DNA from: Paenibacillus sp. D2_2
GTDB taxonomy: Bacteria; Bacillota; Bacilli; Paenibacillales; Paenibacillaceae
Direction: 5' to 3'
NCBI RefSeq assembly: GCF_031199965.1
Contig: NZ_CP133605.1
Location: 2,698,501 to 2,762,500, forward strand
DNA length: 64,000 nucleotides
Part shown: piece after piece, positions 40,717-49,997 of the stretch
How the letters are laid out: every line of letters begins with the position of its first letter
Numbering within the stretch: position 1 is the stretch's first letter
Program-made: the position numbers and the translations under genes
The notes under the pieces: model-generated
What the model was told of the DNA's origin: nothing
Database searches by the model: none
Seen by the model: the letters and a program-made list of their open reading frames with translations, nothing else

Positions 40717-43005
40717 ATGGATAAATTTCCAAATGAAATCGTAGATGCCTTGAAGCAGTATGAGATCTCTCCAGAGCAGGTGCTGATCTGGATATTGTGT
40801 GACCGGACATTGGATAAGGGCTTTAAAGATACTTATGTGCTGCTCACCCGCGAGTATGTATTGATCCTGACAAGCAATCGGGAACCATACCTGGAAAAGA
40901 CGTACAACGGTTATACCGCAAAAGTGAAAGCGCTTTCCGAAACGAATGCTGTGGAATGGGATATGGAGAAGATCGGGATCAAGGAGATTGAGTCCTTGAC
41001 CATTATGAATCTGGTCGCTTCCGGCATGATCGTAATGAAGGCGCCGGAGGAACGGGTGATCGCCGCATTTACGAATGGCCACATGAAGCGTGCTGCCAAA
41101 CTCGCGGGGGTCTTTGACAAGCTGAAGAAAGACGAAATTCCGATTGAGCAGGAACTGGATGAAGACCTTGAGCGTGCTGCTTGTCCAAAGTGCGGAATGA
41201 TATATCCCGAGGAAGGCAGGCAAGTCTGCCCTAAGTGTATGAAGAAACATGCTGTATTTGGCAGGCTGTTGTCTTTTGCTGGCAAGTACAAGACTTCTAT
41301 ATTTTGGATCGTGTTTTTTATGCTATTGAACTCAGCCGCAGGGCTTGTGATTCCTTATCTGCAGGGGACGCTGTTGTTTGACCAGGCTCTTGGAGGGAAA
41401 GGGGCTTTCGCAGGACGGATTGGACTCGTCATAATTCTGATAATCGCTTTCCGGACATTGGCGCTGTTGTTTGGGGTTATCTATGGAATCATCAATGCAA
41501 AGATGTCCGTAAATATCGCCTTTGATCTGAAGGCTAGCGTATTCCATGCGATGCAGCGCTTGTCATTAAGTTTCTTTGAGAAGAAGCAAACCGGACAGCT
41601 GATGACCCGGATCAATAATGACGCGACCGAACTACAGTATTTCTTTATCGATGGAATTTCTTATTTTGTAGTGAACGCCATGAATATCATCGGGATTATC
41701 ACGATTCTACTTATCATGGATTGGCAGCTTACACTGCTTTGCTTGCTGCCGCTTCCGCTCGTATTCTTTCTGGTCCGCAGGGCGTTTCCGAAGTTATGGC
41801 GTCTTTCCATTCGAAGGCATAAAAGGGTGAGCTTAATGAATGCCATTATCAGCGATACGATCCGTGGGACGCGCGTGGTAAAGGCATTTGGGAAGGAGAA
41901 AGTGGAGAATGACCGCTTTCAGAGGGTAAGTGGCGATTTTTCTCATGCAGAGCAATCTTTTAACAAAATGGGCGCGACAATGTTTCCTATACTCAATATT
42001 TTGACACAAGCTGGCGGGATTATGATTTGGGCTTTTGGCGGCTGGAAGGTGATGCAGGGGGATTTAACCTTCGGTAAAGTGATGACTTTCATCAATTACA
42101 TGCTCCTGCTGTATGGCCCTATTCAATTTATGAACAACATTATGAACTGGTGGTCCTACTGCATGACCGCCGCGCAACGGATTTTTGAAATTCATGATGC
42201 GGTGCCTGACGTTGCAGATAAGCCGGACGCCATGCAGCTGACGGATATGCGCGGGGAAATTCAGATTACGAACGTGACCTTTGGTTATGAACCTAACAAG
42301 GCGATCTTGAAAGGGGTGTCCCTGCACGCCAAGCCCGGCCAGATGATCGGTGTTGTCGGGCATTCAGGAGCCGGCAAATCGACGCTGGTCAACTTGATCC
42401 CAAGGCTTTATGACGTAAATGAGGGGAACATCCAGATCGATGGATTTAACATTAAAGATTTAGCAACCGCCTCTTTACGCAAGCATATCGGAATCGTATC
42501 CCAGGATGTGTACGTGATGTCCGGGAGTATTGCCGAGAATATCGCGTACGCCGATCCGGATTGCACGCTCGCTGATTTGATTCATGCCGCCAAGGTTGCG
42601 GGCGCACATGACTTCATCGAGAAGCTCCCCGACGGTTACGATACCATTGTCGGCACGGGTGGACATAATCTATCAGGCGGCGAGAAGCAGAGGCTTAGCA
42701 TTGCCAGAGCGATTCTGCACAATCCGAAAATATTGATTCTAGATGAGGCCACAGCATCGCTGGATACCAAGACAGAACTGCAAATTCAGGAGGCGCTTGA
42801 CACGTTAGTGCGGGGAAGAACGACGATTGCTATTGCGCACCGCTTGTCCACGCTAAGGAATGCCGATTATCTGGTTGTTCTAGAACACGGGACGATTGTG
42901 GAAGAAGGGACTCATGAACAGCTGATGATGAAGGAAGGGGCCTATCACAGCCTGGTAAGGAAACATGACGAAGCGTTGAAGATGAATGAGGTGATTATGG
43001 TATGA
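40717..43005 (+). CDS. Zinc-ribbon ABC exporter of the DUF1854 system, first subunit
   Basis: This 762-residue half-transporter is longer than usual. An N-terminal domain of about 150 residues unknown to me is followed by a four-Cys zinc ribbon (CPKC at 156-159, CPKC at 171-174), six membrane helices and an ATPase. The ATPase shows GHSGAGKSTLVNL, LSGGEKQR and ILILDEATASLD. The catalytic Glu is present. The gene overlaps the DUF1854 gene by four bases. From memory, DUF1854 proteins with such transporters are linked to cyanophycin metabolism in other phyla, but no cyanophycin synthetase is present here. The substrate is unknown. Confidence 0.88.
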   Translation: MDKFPNEIVDALKQYEISPEQVLIWILCDRTLDKGFKDTYVLLTREYVLILTSNREPYLEKTYNGYTAKVKALSETNAVEWDMEKIGIKEIESLTIMNLVASGMIVMKAPEERVIAAFTNGHMKRAAKLAGVFDKLKKDEIPIEQELDEDLERAACPKCGMIYPEEGRQVCPKCMKKHAVFGRLLSFAGKYKTSIFWIVFFMLLNSAAGLVIPYLQGTLLFDQALGGKGAFAGRIGLVIILIIAFRTLALLFGVIYGIINAKMSVNIAFDLKASVFHAMQRLSLSFFEKKQTGQLMTRINNDATELQYFFIDGISYFVVNAMNIIGIITILLIMDWQLTLLCLLPLPLVFFLVRRAFPKLWRLSIRRHKRVSLMNAIISDTIRGTRVVKAFGKEKVENDRFQRVSGDFSHAEQSFNKMGATMFPILNILTQAGGIMIWAFGGWKVMQGDLTFGKVMTFINYMLLLYGPIQFMNNIMNWWSYCMTAAQRIFEIHDAVPDVADKPDAMQLTDMRGEIQITNVTFGYEPNKAILKGVSLHAKPGQMIGVVGHSGAGKSTLVNLIPRLYDVNEGNIQIDGFNIKDLATASLRKHIGIVSQDVYVMSGSIAENIAYADPDCTLADLIHAAKVAGAHDFIEKLPDGYDTIVGTGGHNLSGGEKQRLSIARAILHNPKILILDEATASLDTKTELQIQEALDTLVRGRTTIAIAHRLSTLRNADYLVVLEHGTIVEEGTHEQLMMKEGAYHSLVRKHDEALKMNEVIMV

Positions 43006-43555
43006 GTAAGTACGGTGTCGACAGTGCGCAAGCTTCACAACATAGCGGAAGTGCCGATCTGGCCGAGGCTGCCCAAATTCGTTATTTAACTCCTGGAGAT
43101 GTGGCGTTCACCCGGACGGAAGGCCATATGTTGAACGTTAAAATGGGGACTGGAGAATATTCTGGAGTTTATATCCACTGCTCCTTTCCTCATACGAATA
43201 AACGAATCTATTTATCGATCAGAACGGTAGACAATGAAGAGATCGGTATGATCCGCTCTCTGGATGAATTTCCGGAGGAGACGCAGCGGCTGCTGGAAGA
43301 ACAGGTCCAGCTGCGCTATTTTGCCCCGAAATCACAAAGGTGTTGTCGGTGAAGGAGGAGTTCGGTTATTCCTATTGGGAAGCGGAAACTTCTTCAGGAC
43401 TTTGCCGATTTACGGTTCGCGAAGGTGGAGGGAATGTCAAGCTGATGAGCGCGAACAGGCTGTTGATCGTGGATGTGGATGGCAACCGGTTTATTATCCC
43501 TTACCTGGATCGATTAAGCGATAAGGAATATAAAATGGTCGAAGTATGCATGTAG
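43002..43555 (+). CDS. DUF1854 family protein (one frameshift)
   Basis: This soluble protein of 184 residues after correction carries the DUF1854 hallmarks EEIGMIRSLDEFPEETQRLL, YFAPKI, EEFGYSYWE and DVDGNRFIIPYLDRL. It lies between two zinc-ribbon ABC exporter genes with a start/stop overlap to the first. The break is in the AAA at 43329-43331: one more A gives PKITKVLSV. The function is not known; close coupling with both exporters suggests a subunit or regulator of the transporter. Confidence 0.87.
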
Positions 43556-43579
43556 AACCATTACGGTAGGGAGGTACCC

Positions 43580-45801
43580 ATGAATCTTAACTTTACACTG
43601 CTCGAGCGTGATTTCCATGTGGCCTCACAGGCCGTCGGTGAAACTATCCGCTATTGTGTGCCGGCGGATCTTACGCTCGGCGGGAAACGGGCAGAAAACT
43701 ACTTCGTAATCGGGGAGCAGAAATGGGCCTTGATTCAGAAGGGGGCTGTAATAGAAAGCGGCTTCATTGCGGATGCTGGGTCGTACAAAGTGGTTCCGCT
43801 GATCGGCAGCGCTGTTCTTGAGGGGAAGAAGCCGGAAGCAAGTTTATTCTAACAAGACTGTCCATGAAGCATGCAGCAAGATACGGATATATAGCGCAAA
43901 TTTTGAATGATATGTCCAGACAGCGAAAAATCCGGATTTATAACGATGAAGAGGAGCCGGTCTGCGCGAACTGTGGTGGTTCGCTCATTCGCGGTACGAG
44001 GGTGTGTCCGAATTGCATGAATAAGGCAGCTGCTTTCAAACGACTACTCTCGGTTTCTCTTACCCATTACAAAATATTTGCCGTAGGGCTCACGGCCATC
44101 CTTGCGGCTGCAGCGGTATCCATGCTGGGGCCCTATTTTCAAAAACTGTTGGTCAATTCCTCCCTGCAGCCTCCGGCGGGCGAAACACCTAATATGCATG
44201 TGTTTATTATAGCCATAGTAGGTTTGTTACTGGTATTGGTTGGAGGGGAAGGGCTTGGCATCGTGAAAGGCCGGATCATGGCCAAAGCCAGCTCGGAAAT
44301 TGCGGCAGATTTGCGTAAGCTGGTGTATGAACGGATTCAGAGTTTGTCGCTCGGTTTTTTGACCACGCAGCGTGCTGGGGATATCATGAACCGGATCACT
44401 TCGGATACGGATCGAATCCGCAACCTGATGCAGGAGCTGTTCACAACGGCGGTGTATCAGCTTATCATCCTGGTATCGGCAAGCGTACTGCTCTTTACCG
44501 CCGATTGGCGGCTTGCGTTAGTTGTACTACTGCCGGCTCCGTTTGTCGCCTACCTACAGAGATACATCTGGAAAGGCGTGTTATGGAAGCTGTTCCATAA
44601 GCAGTGGAGAGTTTATGACAAGGCGAATTCCTATCTGCATGACGTGCTGAGCGGTATCCGTGTCGTCAAAGCCTTTGGTAAAGAGGAGCGGGAGGTCAAG
44701 CGATTCAGGGAGTACAACAGCGAGTTCGCGGTCGCGACCTTTCGATCGGAGAAGGTATTCAGTATTATGCAGCCGATTTCCACCTACTTGATCCAGTTGG
44801 GGCAGTACCTTGTGCTCCTTATAGGCTGCTACATGATTATCGACAAAGAAATGACTCTAGGCGAGCTGGTTCAATTTAGCGGATACGCTGCCATGATCTA
44901 CGGGCCGATCTCTTGGCTGATGTTTCTGCCCAGATGGCTGTCCGATGCGGTCATCTCCATTGAACGGATCTTCTCGGTGATTGACGAGCAACCGGAGGTC
45001 ACTGATATGGATTCTTCCGTTAAACATTCCATTCAAGGAAAGATAACGTTCCATGATGTTGTTTTTGGTTATAAGTCTTACGAGCCTGTTCTGAAAGAGA
45101 TCAGCTTTGAGGTCAAGCCGGGAGAAATGATCGGCCTTGTTGGCCACTCGGGATCGGGGAAATCGACGCTCATTAATCTGGTTTCCCGTTTCTATGATGT
45201 GAATGAAGGAGAAATATTGATCGACGGGGTGGATATCCGTCGGATCGAACAGGCTCATTTGCGCTCCCAAATCGGTGTCGTTCTGCAGGAGACCTTTCTC
45301 TTCAGTGGAACGATTCTGGATAATATCCGCTATTCTAAAATGGATGCCACGTATGAGGAAGTTCTAGAAGCGGCGAAGATCGCCAATGCGCATGATTTTA
45401 TCATTCGGCTGCCTGACGGATACGACACGCGGCTCGATGAGAACGGCGGCAATCTGTCCGGAGGTGAGAGGCAGCGACTGGCGATTGCTCGGGCGGTACT
45501 GAATGATCCGCGCATTTTGATCCTTGATGAGGCCACAGCTTCGCTTGATATCGATACGGAGACCTCGATTCAGGAAGCATTGCGCCGGGTGACAAAGAGC
45601 CGTACAACCTTGGCGATAGCACACCGTCTCTCGACGCTCCGTCATGCCGATAGGCTGATCGTCCTCAATAAAGGGGAAATCGCCGAAATCGGGACCCATA
45701 CAGAGCTGGTTGAGAAGAAAGGGATCTATTATAGTTTGATCACGGCGCAGCGAAATATGGCAAAGCAGAAAACGGATATAGTTGTGGAGCCTGCAGGATA
45801 G
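43580..45801 (+). CDS. Zinc-ribbon ABC exporter of the DUF1854 system, second subunit (one frameshift)
   Basis: This 740-residue half-transporter is rebuilt from a 90-residue reading frame and a 645-residue one: one more G in 43822-43825 joins them. The result mirrors the first subunit: an N-terminal domain, then zinc ribbon (CANC, later CPNC), six membrane helices and ATPase (GHSGSGKSTLINL, LSGGERQR, ILILDEATASLD). GGGAGG precedes ATG 43580, while the internal ATG 43864 has no ribosome binding site, which supports the fusion. A terminator follows the gene. With its partner it probably forms a heterodimer. Confidence 0.85.
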
Positions 45802-45807
45802 AAGATT

Positions 45808-45836
45808 ATAAGGACACCATCGAGGTGTCCTTTTTA
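45808..45836 (+). terminator. Terminator of the DUF1854-ABC operon
   Basis: AAGGACACC and GGTGTCCTT with a five-base loop, then a T run. Confidence 0.85.
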
Positions 45837-45911
45837 CGATCTACTGTAGGGGACTCACAGGATTGGATAGAAGGGGTACAAATACATGATCGGAATAATT
45901 ATTCGAAAGGC

Positions 45912-45937
45912 TGTAACCTTTCCGTTATTGGATCGTG
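45912..45937 (+). promoter_or_regulatory. Probable ECF sigma factor promoter
   Basis: TGTAAC at 45912-45917 and CGTG at 45934-45937 are 16 bases apart, the usual ECF arrangement, just before the sigma factor gene. This suggests autoregulation. Confidence 0.5.
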
Positions 45938-45955
45938 GTTAGGTTGAGGGGATAA

Positions 45956-46471
45956 ATGATGAAGCATAACACACTTGAAAGTGTGTACCGGAAATACATG
46001 CCGGACCTATACCGATATTTACGAACTCTGTGCGGAGATGATGTCGGTGCCGCAGAGGATTTGGTGCAGGAGACCTTTTACCGTGCCTATCTACATCTGG
46101 AGAATTACAAAGACGAGAAGGTTAAGCCTTGGCTTTTCCGTGTGGCCTACAATGCATTTATCGATATGAAACGAAAAGAGAAGCGTAGCACCGTATCATC
46201 CGAAGAATTTTTCCATCGGTTGCCCGAAGATGATCGGAAGGGGCCAGAATCGGTTGTTTTGCAAAAAGAAGATCATGACGTCTTAATGGCGTGGATCGCA
46301 CAGCTGCCAGAGCTTCAGAAGCAGGCATTGGTATTATACGATTTGCACCAGCTTACATATCAGGAAAGTGCAGATGTGATGGGGATTACCTTGTCGCATT
46401 TTAAGATTCTACTATTTCGTGCGAGGCAGCAACTGAGGAAGAACAAGGAAAGGAACGATCAGGATGACTGA
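45956..46471 (+). CDS. ECF RNA polymerase sigma factor
   Basis: This sigma-70 family protein of 171 residues has region 2 (YRYLRTLCGDDVGAAEDLVQ, WLFRVAYNAFIDMKR) and region 4 (LPELQKQALVLYDLHQLTYQ, then VMGITLSHFKILLFRARQQL). It directs RNA polymerase to stress promoters. The next gene overlaps it by eight bases and is the anti-sigma factor. An ECF-type promoter lies upstream. Two adjacent ATGs (45956, 45959) could serve. The signal is unknown. Confidence 0.92.
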   Translation: MMKHNTLESVYRKYMPDLYRYLRTLCGDDVGAAEDLVQETFYRAYLHLENYKDEKVKPWLFRVAYNAFIDMKRKEKRSTVSSEEFFHRLPEDDRKGPESVVLQKEDHDVLMAWIAQLPELQKQALVLYDLHQLTYQESADVMGITLSHFKILLFRARQQLRKNKERNDQDD

Positions 46472-47650
46472 TGATTTCAAGCGGAAGCTTCAGGATTACA
46501 AGAATGGCAAGCTGTCAGATGAAGAACGGGCTGAGCTGGAGCAGCAGCTGGAGAAAATGGAGATCTACCAATCTTATCTGGATGAAATGCTGGATGGCGA
46601 GGAAGAGCATAGAAATCCGGGAGCTAATCGGGTGACCGACAAAGAACTGAACATGTATAAGCGTGAGGCAAGCCTATTGAGAAAAGGGAAATGGCGAGCA
46701 CGTATCGGTACGGTGTTTACACTGATTAGTCTATATATCATTGTTACCGTATTGACTTCGATCGGAACAGCCCTCTACTACTGGACTGGAGATCCGAACC
46801 GTTACGATATTTATCGAGATGTGGTAGAATCGGCCATTGCGGTAACTTATCCGAATGTGACGGTTCACATCAGTGGGGAACAGGAACCTATTTAAGTATG
46901 AATGCAACGAGCAAAATGACTAAACGCGTTGGTGACGAGTATCTTGAGGTAGGCGAATTTTCAGGAACTCTCCTATTAAACTGGTTGCGATTATATGACT
47001 TCACTTGGTCGGATAGTGAGGCTGTTCGGTCCTCTGTGTTCCAATTTCCGGGGACCAAGGAACATAGCAGTGATCAGGAATGGAAAAGATTAGAAATGAT
47101 GCCTGAAGGGACGGTAGCTGAAGCATATGTATCCTATAACCGGTTATACAAGACGGATGAATTTTTGCAGCAATTCCGAGACAAGCAGTTAGAACCACTC
47201 TGGTTCGCTGTTGATAATGGAGTTCATGGAGATGGGCACGGTAACGACGGCGTTATACTGAACCCCATTGGTTTTCCAAGCATGCCACTCTGGCACCCAG
47301 ACGATGGAAAAGTCACAAAACACAAGGTAAGTAAAGGGTTCTGGGGATCCGAGAGCTCCTCCATAACCGCATATCCTGCCATTGAAGAATACGGTTCTGG
47401 CCAGCTACGAGACGAGAACTTTATTAAAACGCTTCGCTTATTGAATCAACATAAATCTATTGCTGATCGTATAGTTTATGGATTCGATATTCAGAAGTCG
47501 CTGGCATACGTGGAGAGAAACGGGGTAAATATCTACGGCGCCGTAGTCACCGGACCTACCAAGGAAATTCTGAAGCTGAAAAATGACCCTGCCGTGTCCA
47601 GTATCCGTGTCGGTAAAGTTACTCTATGGAATTGGAATCATGAGTCGTAA
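46464..47650 (+). CDS. Membrane anti-sigma factor with Sigma_reg domains (one frameshift)
   Basis: This protein of 395 residues is restored by one G in the run 46875-46878, which turns two frames into one (ISGGTGTYLSMNATSKM). The cytoplasmic N-terminal region of about 85 residues binds the sigma factor, one membrane helix follows (about residues 87-110, TVFTLISLYIIVTVLTSIG), and then a large extracytoplasmic domain. The layout and the C-terminal half resemble the sigma-regulator family in Bacillota. Overlap with the sigma gene supports the pairing. Confidence 0.82.
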
Positions 47651-47773
47651 AGCTTCCGGATGATCATCAATGATTCAATTGATCATACTAAAGAAGTAGT
47701 AAGTGTATGAAAAGGTCGATATAATGAAGATGTCTATCTCGTATTCATGTGACCATTAGAAGTCATTTAGGAA

Positions 47774-47802
47774 TTGATATAGACGCTGCTTGTAGTTAAC
47801 TA
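47774..47802 (+). promoter_or_regulatory. Putative promoter of the ABC-F gene
   Basis: TTGATA and TAACTA are separated by 17 bases, upstream of the leader peptide frame. The -10 element is imperfect. Confidence 0.4.
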
Positions 47803-47831
47803 TATGGCAGTTATATTAAGGAGAGAGAGAA

Positions 47832-47885
47832 ATGAGCACATCAGATACGATCGTTACACATGTAGTACTCCGTATAAGTCACTAA
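47832..47885 (+). CDS. Leader peptide of the ABC-F gene (17 residues)
   Basis: This short frame encodes MSTSDTIVTHVVLRISH and has a strong AAGGAG site nine bases before its ATG. Its last codons form the left arm of a hairpin that masks the ribosome binding site of the next gene. Leader peptides of this kind stall an antibiotic-bound ribosome and so open the downstream gene. The Leu-Arg near the end recalls arrest motifs of macrolide-type leaders, but the exact inducer is not readable. Confidence 0.72.
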   Translation: MSTSDTIVTHVVLRISH

Positions 47886-47907
47886 TATCCATTAAACTTA
47901 TACGGAG
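47868..47907 (+). promoter_or_regulatory. Ribosome-binding-site-sequestering hairpin (translation attenuator)
   Basis: CTCCGTATAAGT at 47868-47879 is a perfect inverted repeat of ACTTATACGGAG at 47896-47907, with a 16-base loop. The right arm includes most of the GGAGG site of the ABC-F gene, and the left arm lies within the leader peptide codons. No T run follows, so control of translation is more likely than of transcription. Confidence 0.78.
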
Positions 47908-47915
47908 GAATTATC

Positions 47916-49400
47916 ATGTCAATGATACAAGTACAAGACTTAACATTTTCTTATCCAAGCAGCTTTGATAATATTTTTGAAGGTGTAAACTTTCAGATAG
48001 ATACGGATTGGAAACTAGGATTTATCGGTAGAAATGGACGAGGGAAAACAACATTCTTTAATCTGTTATTAGGCAATTATGAGTATAGTGGGAAAATCAG
48101 TTCTTCAGTCGAATTCAACTATTTTCCATATCCCGTTTCGGATAAAAATAAGTATACCTATGAGGTTCTTGAAGAAATTTGTCCCCAAGCAGAAGATTGG
48201 GAATTTCTTCGTGAGTTATCCTATCTAAATGTGGATGCCGAGGTCATGTACCGGCCATTTATCACATTATCAAATGGAGAACAAACAAAGGTATTGCTTG
48301 CCGCGCTATTTTTGAATGAAGGTCAATTTCTATTAATTGATGAGCCTACCAATCATTTAGATACGGATGCACGTAAGATTGTCTCTAGTTATTTAAAGAA
48401 GAAGAAAAGCTTTATTTTGATTTCGCATGACAGAATCTTCTTAGATGGATGCGTTGACCATATCCTCTCTATCAATAGAGCGAATATTGAAGTTCAAAGT
48501 GGTAACTATTCTTCATGGAAGTTAAATTTTGATAGACAGCAGGAACATGAAGAGGCAACAAATGAGCGTCTGCAAAAAGACATTGGGAGATTAAAAGATT
48601 CCTCAAAGCGTTCAGCAGGTTGGTCTCATCAAGTGGAGGCTTCAAAAAATGGAACAACGAATTCGGGTTCTAAGTTGGACAAGGGTTTTGTAGGTCATAA
48701 AGCGGCAAAGATGATGAAGAGAGCCAAGAGCATTGAATCAAGGCAACAAAAAGCGATTGAAGAAAAGTCAAAACTGCTAAAAAATGTCGAGAAAACCGAG
48801 TCTTTAAAATTAGAACCACTGGAATTTCAGTCAAAAGAATTGATTGTTTTGTCTAATGTGTCTGTCAGGTACGATGACCAAATCGTAAATCAACCAATTA
48901 GCTTTAAGGTTGAACCTGGTGACCGAATTGTACTTGACGGAAAGAATGGAAGCGGAAAAAGTAGTATCCTAAAACTAATCTTAGGGGATCCGATACAACA
49001 TACAGGCTCAATGAATTTAGGTTCTGGACTTGTCATTTCCTATGTTAGGCAGGATACTTCTCATTTGAAAGGACTATTATCGGACTTTATCCAAGAACAT
49101 GAGATTGATGAATCATTATTTAAATCTATATTACGTAAGATGGATTTTGACCGAATTCAATTTGAGAAAGATATATCTCATTATTCTGGAGGACAAAAGA
49201 AAAAACTGCTCATAGCCAAAAGTTTATGCGAAAAGGCTCATCTATATATTTGGGATGAACCGTTAAATTTTATTGATATTTATTCTCGCATGCAGATTGA
49301 AGAGCTTATTCAAAGTTTTAATCCCACAATGGTTATTGTTGAGCATGATCAGGCATTTCAACAAACGGTTGCTACAAAAATCGTATCTATGATAGGTTAA
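47916..49400 (+). CDS. Lsa-like ABC-F ribosomal protection protein
   Basis: This ABC-F protein of 494 residues has two ATPase domains and no membrane segment; such proteins bind the ribosome and dislodge antibiotics. The first domain has IGRNGRGKTTFFNLLLG, LSNGEQTK and LLIDEPTNHLD. A linker of about 90 residues (about 200-290) carries SAGWSHQVEASKNG. The second has DGKNGSGKSSILKLILG, YSGGQKKK and IWDEPLNFIDI. The IWDEPLN motif and linker fit the Lsa group (lincosamide, streptogramin A and pleuromutilin resistance). A leader peptide and hairpin control its translation. The resistance profile is not known. Confidence 0.9.
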   Translation: MSMIQVQDLTFSYPSSFDNIFEGVNFQIDTDWKLGFIGRNGRGKTTFFNLLLGNYEYSGKISSSVEFNYFPYPVSDKNKYTYEVLEEICPQAEDWEFLRELSYLNVDAEVMYRPFITLSNGEQTKVLLAALFLNEGQFLLIDEPTNHLDTDARKIVSSYLKKKKSFILISHDRIFLDGCVDHILSINRANIEVQSGNYSSWKLNFDRQQEHEEATNERLQKDIGRLKDSSKRSAGWSHQVEASKNGTTNSGSKLDKGFVGHKAAKMMKRAKSIESRQQKAIEEKSKLLKNVEKTESLKLEPLEFQSKELIVLSNVSVRYDDQIVNQPISFKVEPGDRIVLDGKNGSGKSSILKLILGDPIQHTGSMNLGSGLVISYVRQDTSHLKGLLSDFIQEHEIDESLFKSILRKMDFDRIQFEKDISHYSGGQKKKLLIAKSLCEKAHLYIWDEPLNFIDIYSRMQIEELIQSFNPTMVIVEHDQAFQQTVATKIVSMIG

Positions 49401-49422
49401 AAGCCCCGATAGGGGCTTTTTG
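49399..49422 (+). terminator. Terminator after ABC-F gene
   Basis: AAAGCCCC and GGGGCTTT around a short loop, with five T following. Confidence 0.85.
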
Positions 49423-49461
49423 CCTTGTGTGACAGGCATAGGAAGATCCTTATCGATATTG

Positions 49462-49502
49462 ATAACTAAATAATTACTTGATAATATAAGTAAATGCTTA
49501 TA
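49462..49502 (+). promoter_or_regulatory. ars promoter/operator, copy 2
   Basis: This segment is nearly identical to 38933-38973. It contains the inverted ACTT and AAGT half-sites separated by eight bases, and lies about 50 bases upstream of arsR. It is a likely ArsR binding site. Confidence 0.6.
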
Positions 49503-49552
49503 TAATAATTTTGTAAATAGTTGACCGAAAAATAAGGAAAGGAGTGCAAGTT

Positions 49553-49906
49553 ATGATTCCTATAGATATTATGGCAGAGCAACTCAAGTTATTGGGTGAT
49601 AAAACACGTTTAAACATTATCCATATTTTATTTCACCAAGAAGCCTGCGTCTGTCATTTGGTTGAAATATTAAAGATGACACAGCCGAATATCAGTCAAC
49701 ATATGCGAAAATTAAAAGATGGAGGCCTTGTACAAGAACAGCGGAGAGGGCAATGGATCTTTTATTCTGTTGATATTAACGATAAACCGTATATACGCGA
49801 AATACTGACTCACTTACCCGAGTTAAGCGAAGAATCGAAATCCGTTCTAGAAGAAATTCCTTGTAAGTCAAGCGAGGATAAAATGATGCAATCAAAGCGC
49901 GTGTAG
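49553..49906 (+). CDS. arsR: Arsenical resistance repressor ArsR, tail fused to arsC remnant
   Basis: This ArsR repressor of 117 residues has its DNA-binding helix at TQPNISQHMRKLKDGGLV and the metal-sensing cysteines in EACVCHL at about residues 30-36. Arsenite binding should release it from the operator upstream. The final codons are not arsR: from about 49884 the DNA matches the 3' end of arsC (compare 40390-40440), read in another frame and ending early. The core domain is complete, so repression is plausible. GGAG lies eight bases before ATG 49553. Confidence 0.9.
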   Translation: MIPIDIMAEQLKLLGDKTRLNIIHILFHQEACVCHLVEILKMTQPNISQHMRKLKDGGLVQEQRRGQWIFYSVDINDKPYIREILTHLPELSEESKSVLEEIPCKSSEDKMMQSKRV

Positions 49907-49931
49907 AACAGTTTTTAGAAACAGGGAAGTA
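49881..49931 (+). pseudogene. 3' remnant of a second arsC, fused to arsR
   Basis: About 48 bases match the end of arsC at 40391-40443 with three or so differences, including the stop codon. This marks a deletion that removed acr3 and nearly all of arsC between arsR and the MATE gene. Confidence 0.85.
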
Positions 49932-49997
49932 AACAATTTTCTAATAAAGCCGGCCTTGCGTGGTCGGTTTATTTCCTTACTCAAGGAGTTTTTGAGA

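Noticed and set aside
43864..45801. Separate 90-residue hypothetical protein before a 645-residue ABC protein
   Set aside because: The ABC frame has no ribosome binding site at 43864, and joining the two frames gives the same architecture as the first subunit.
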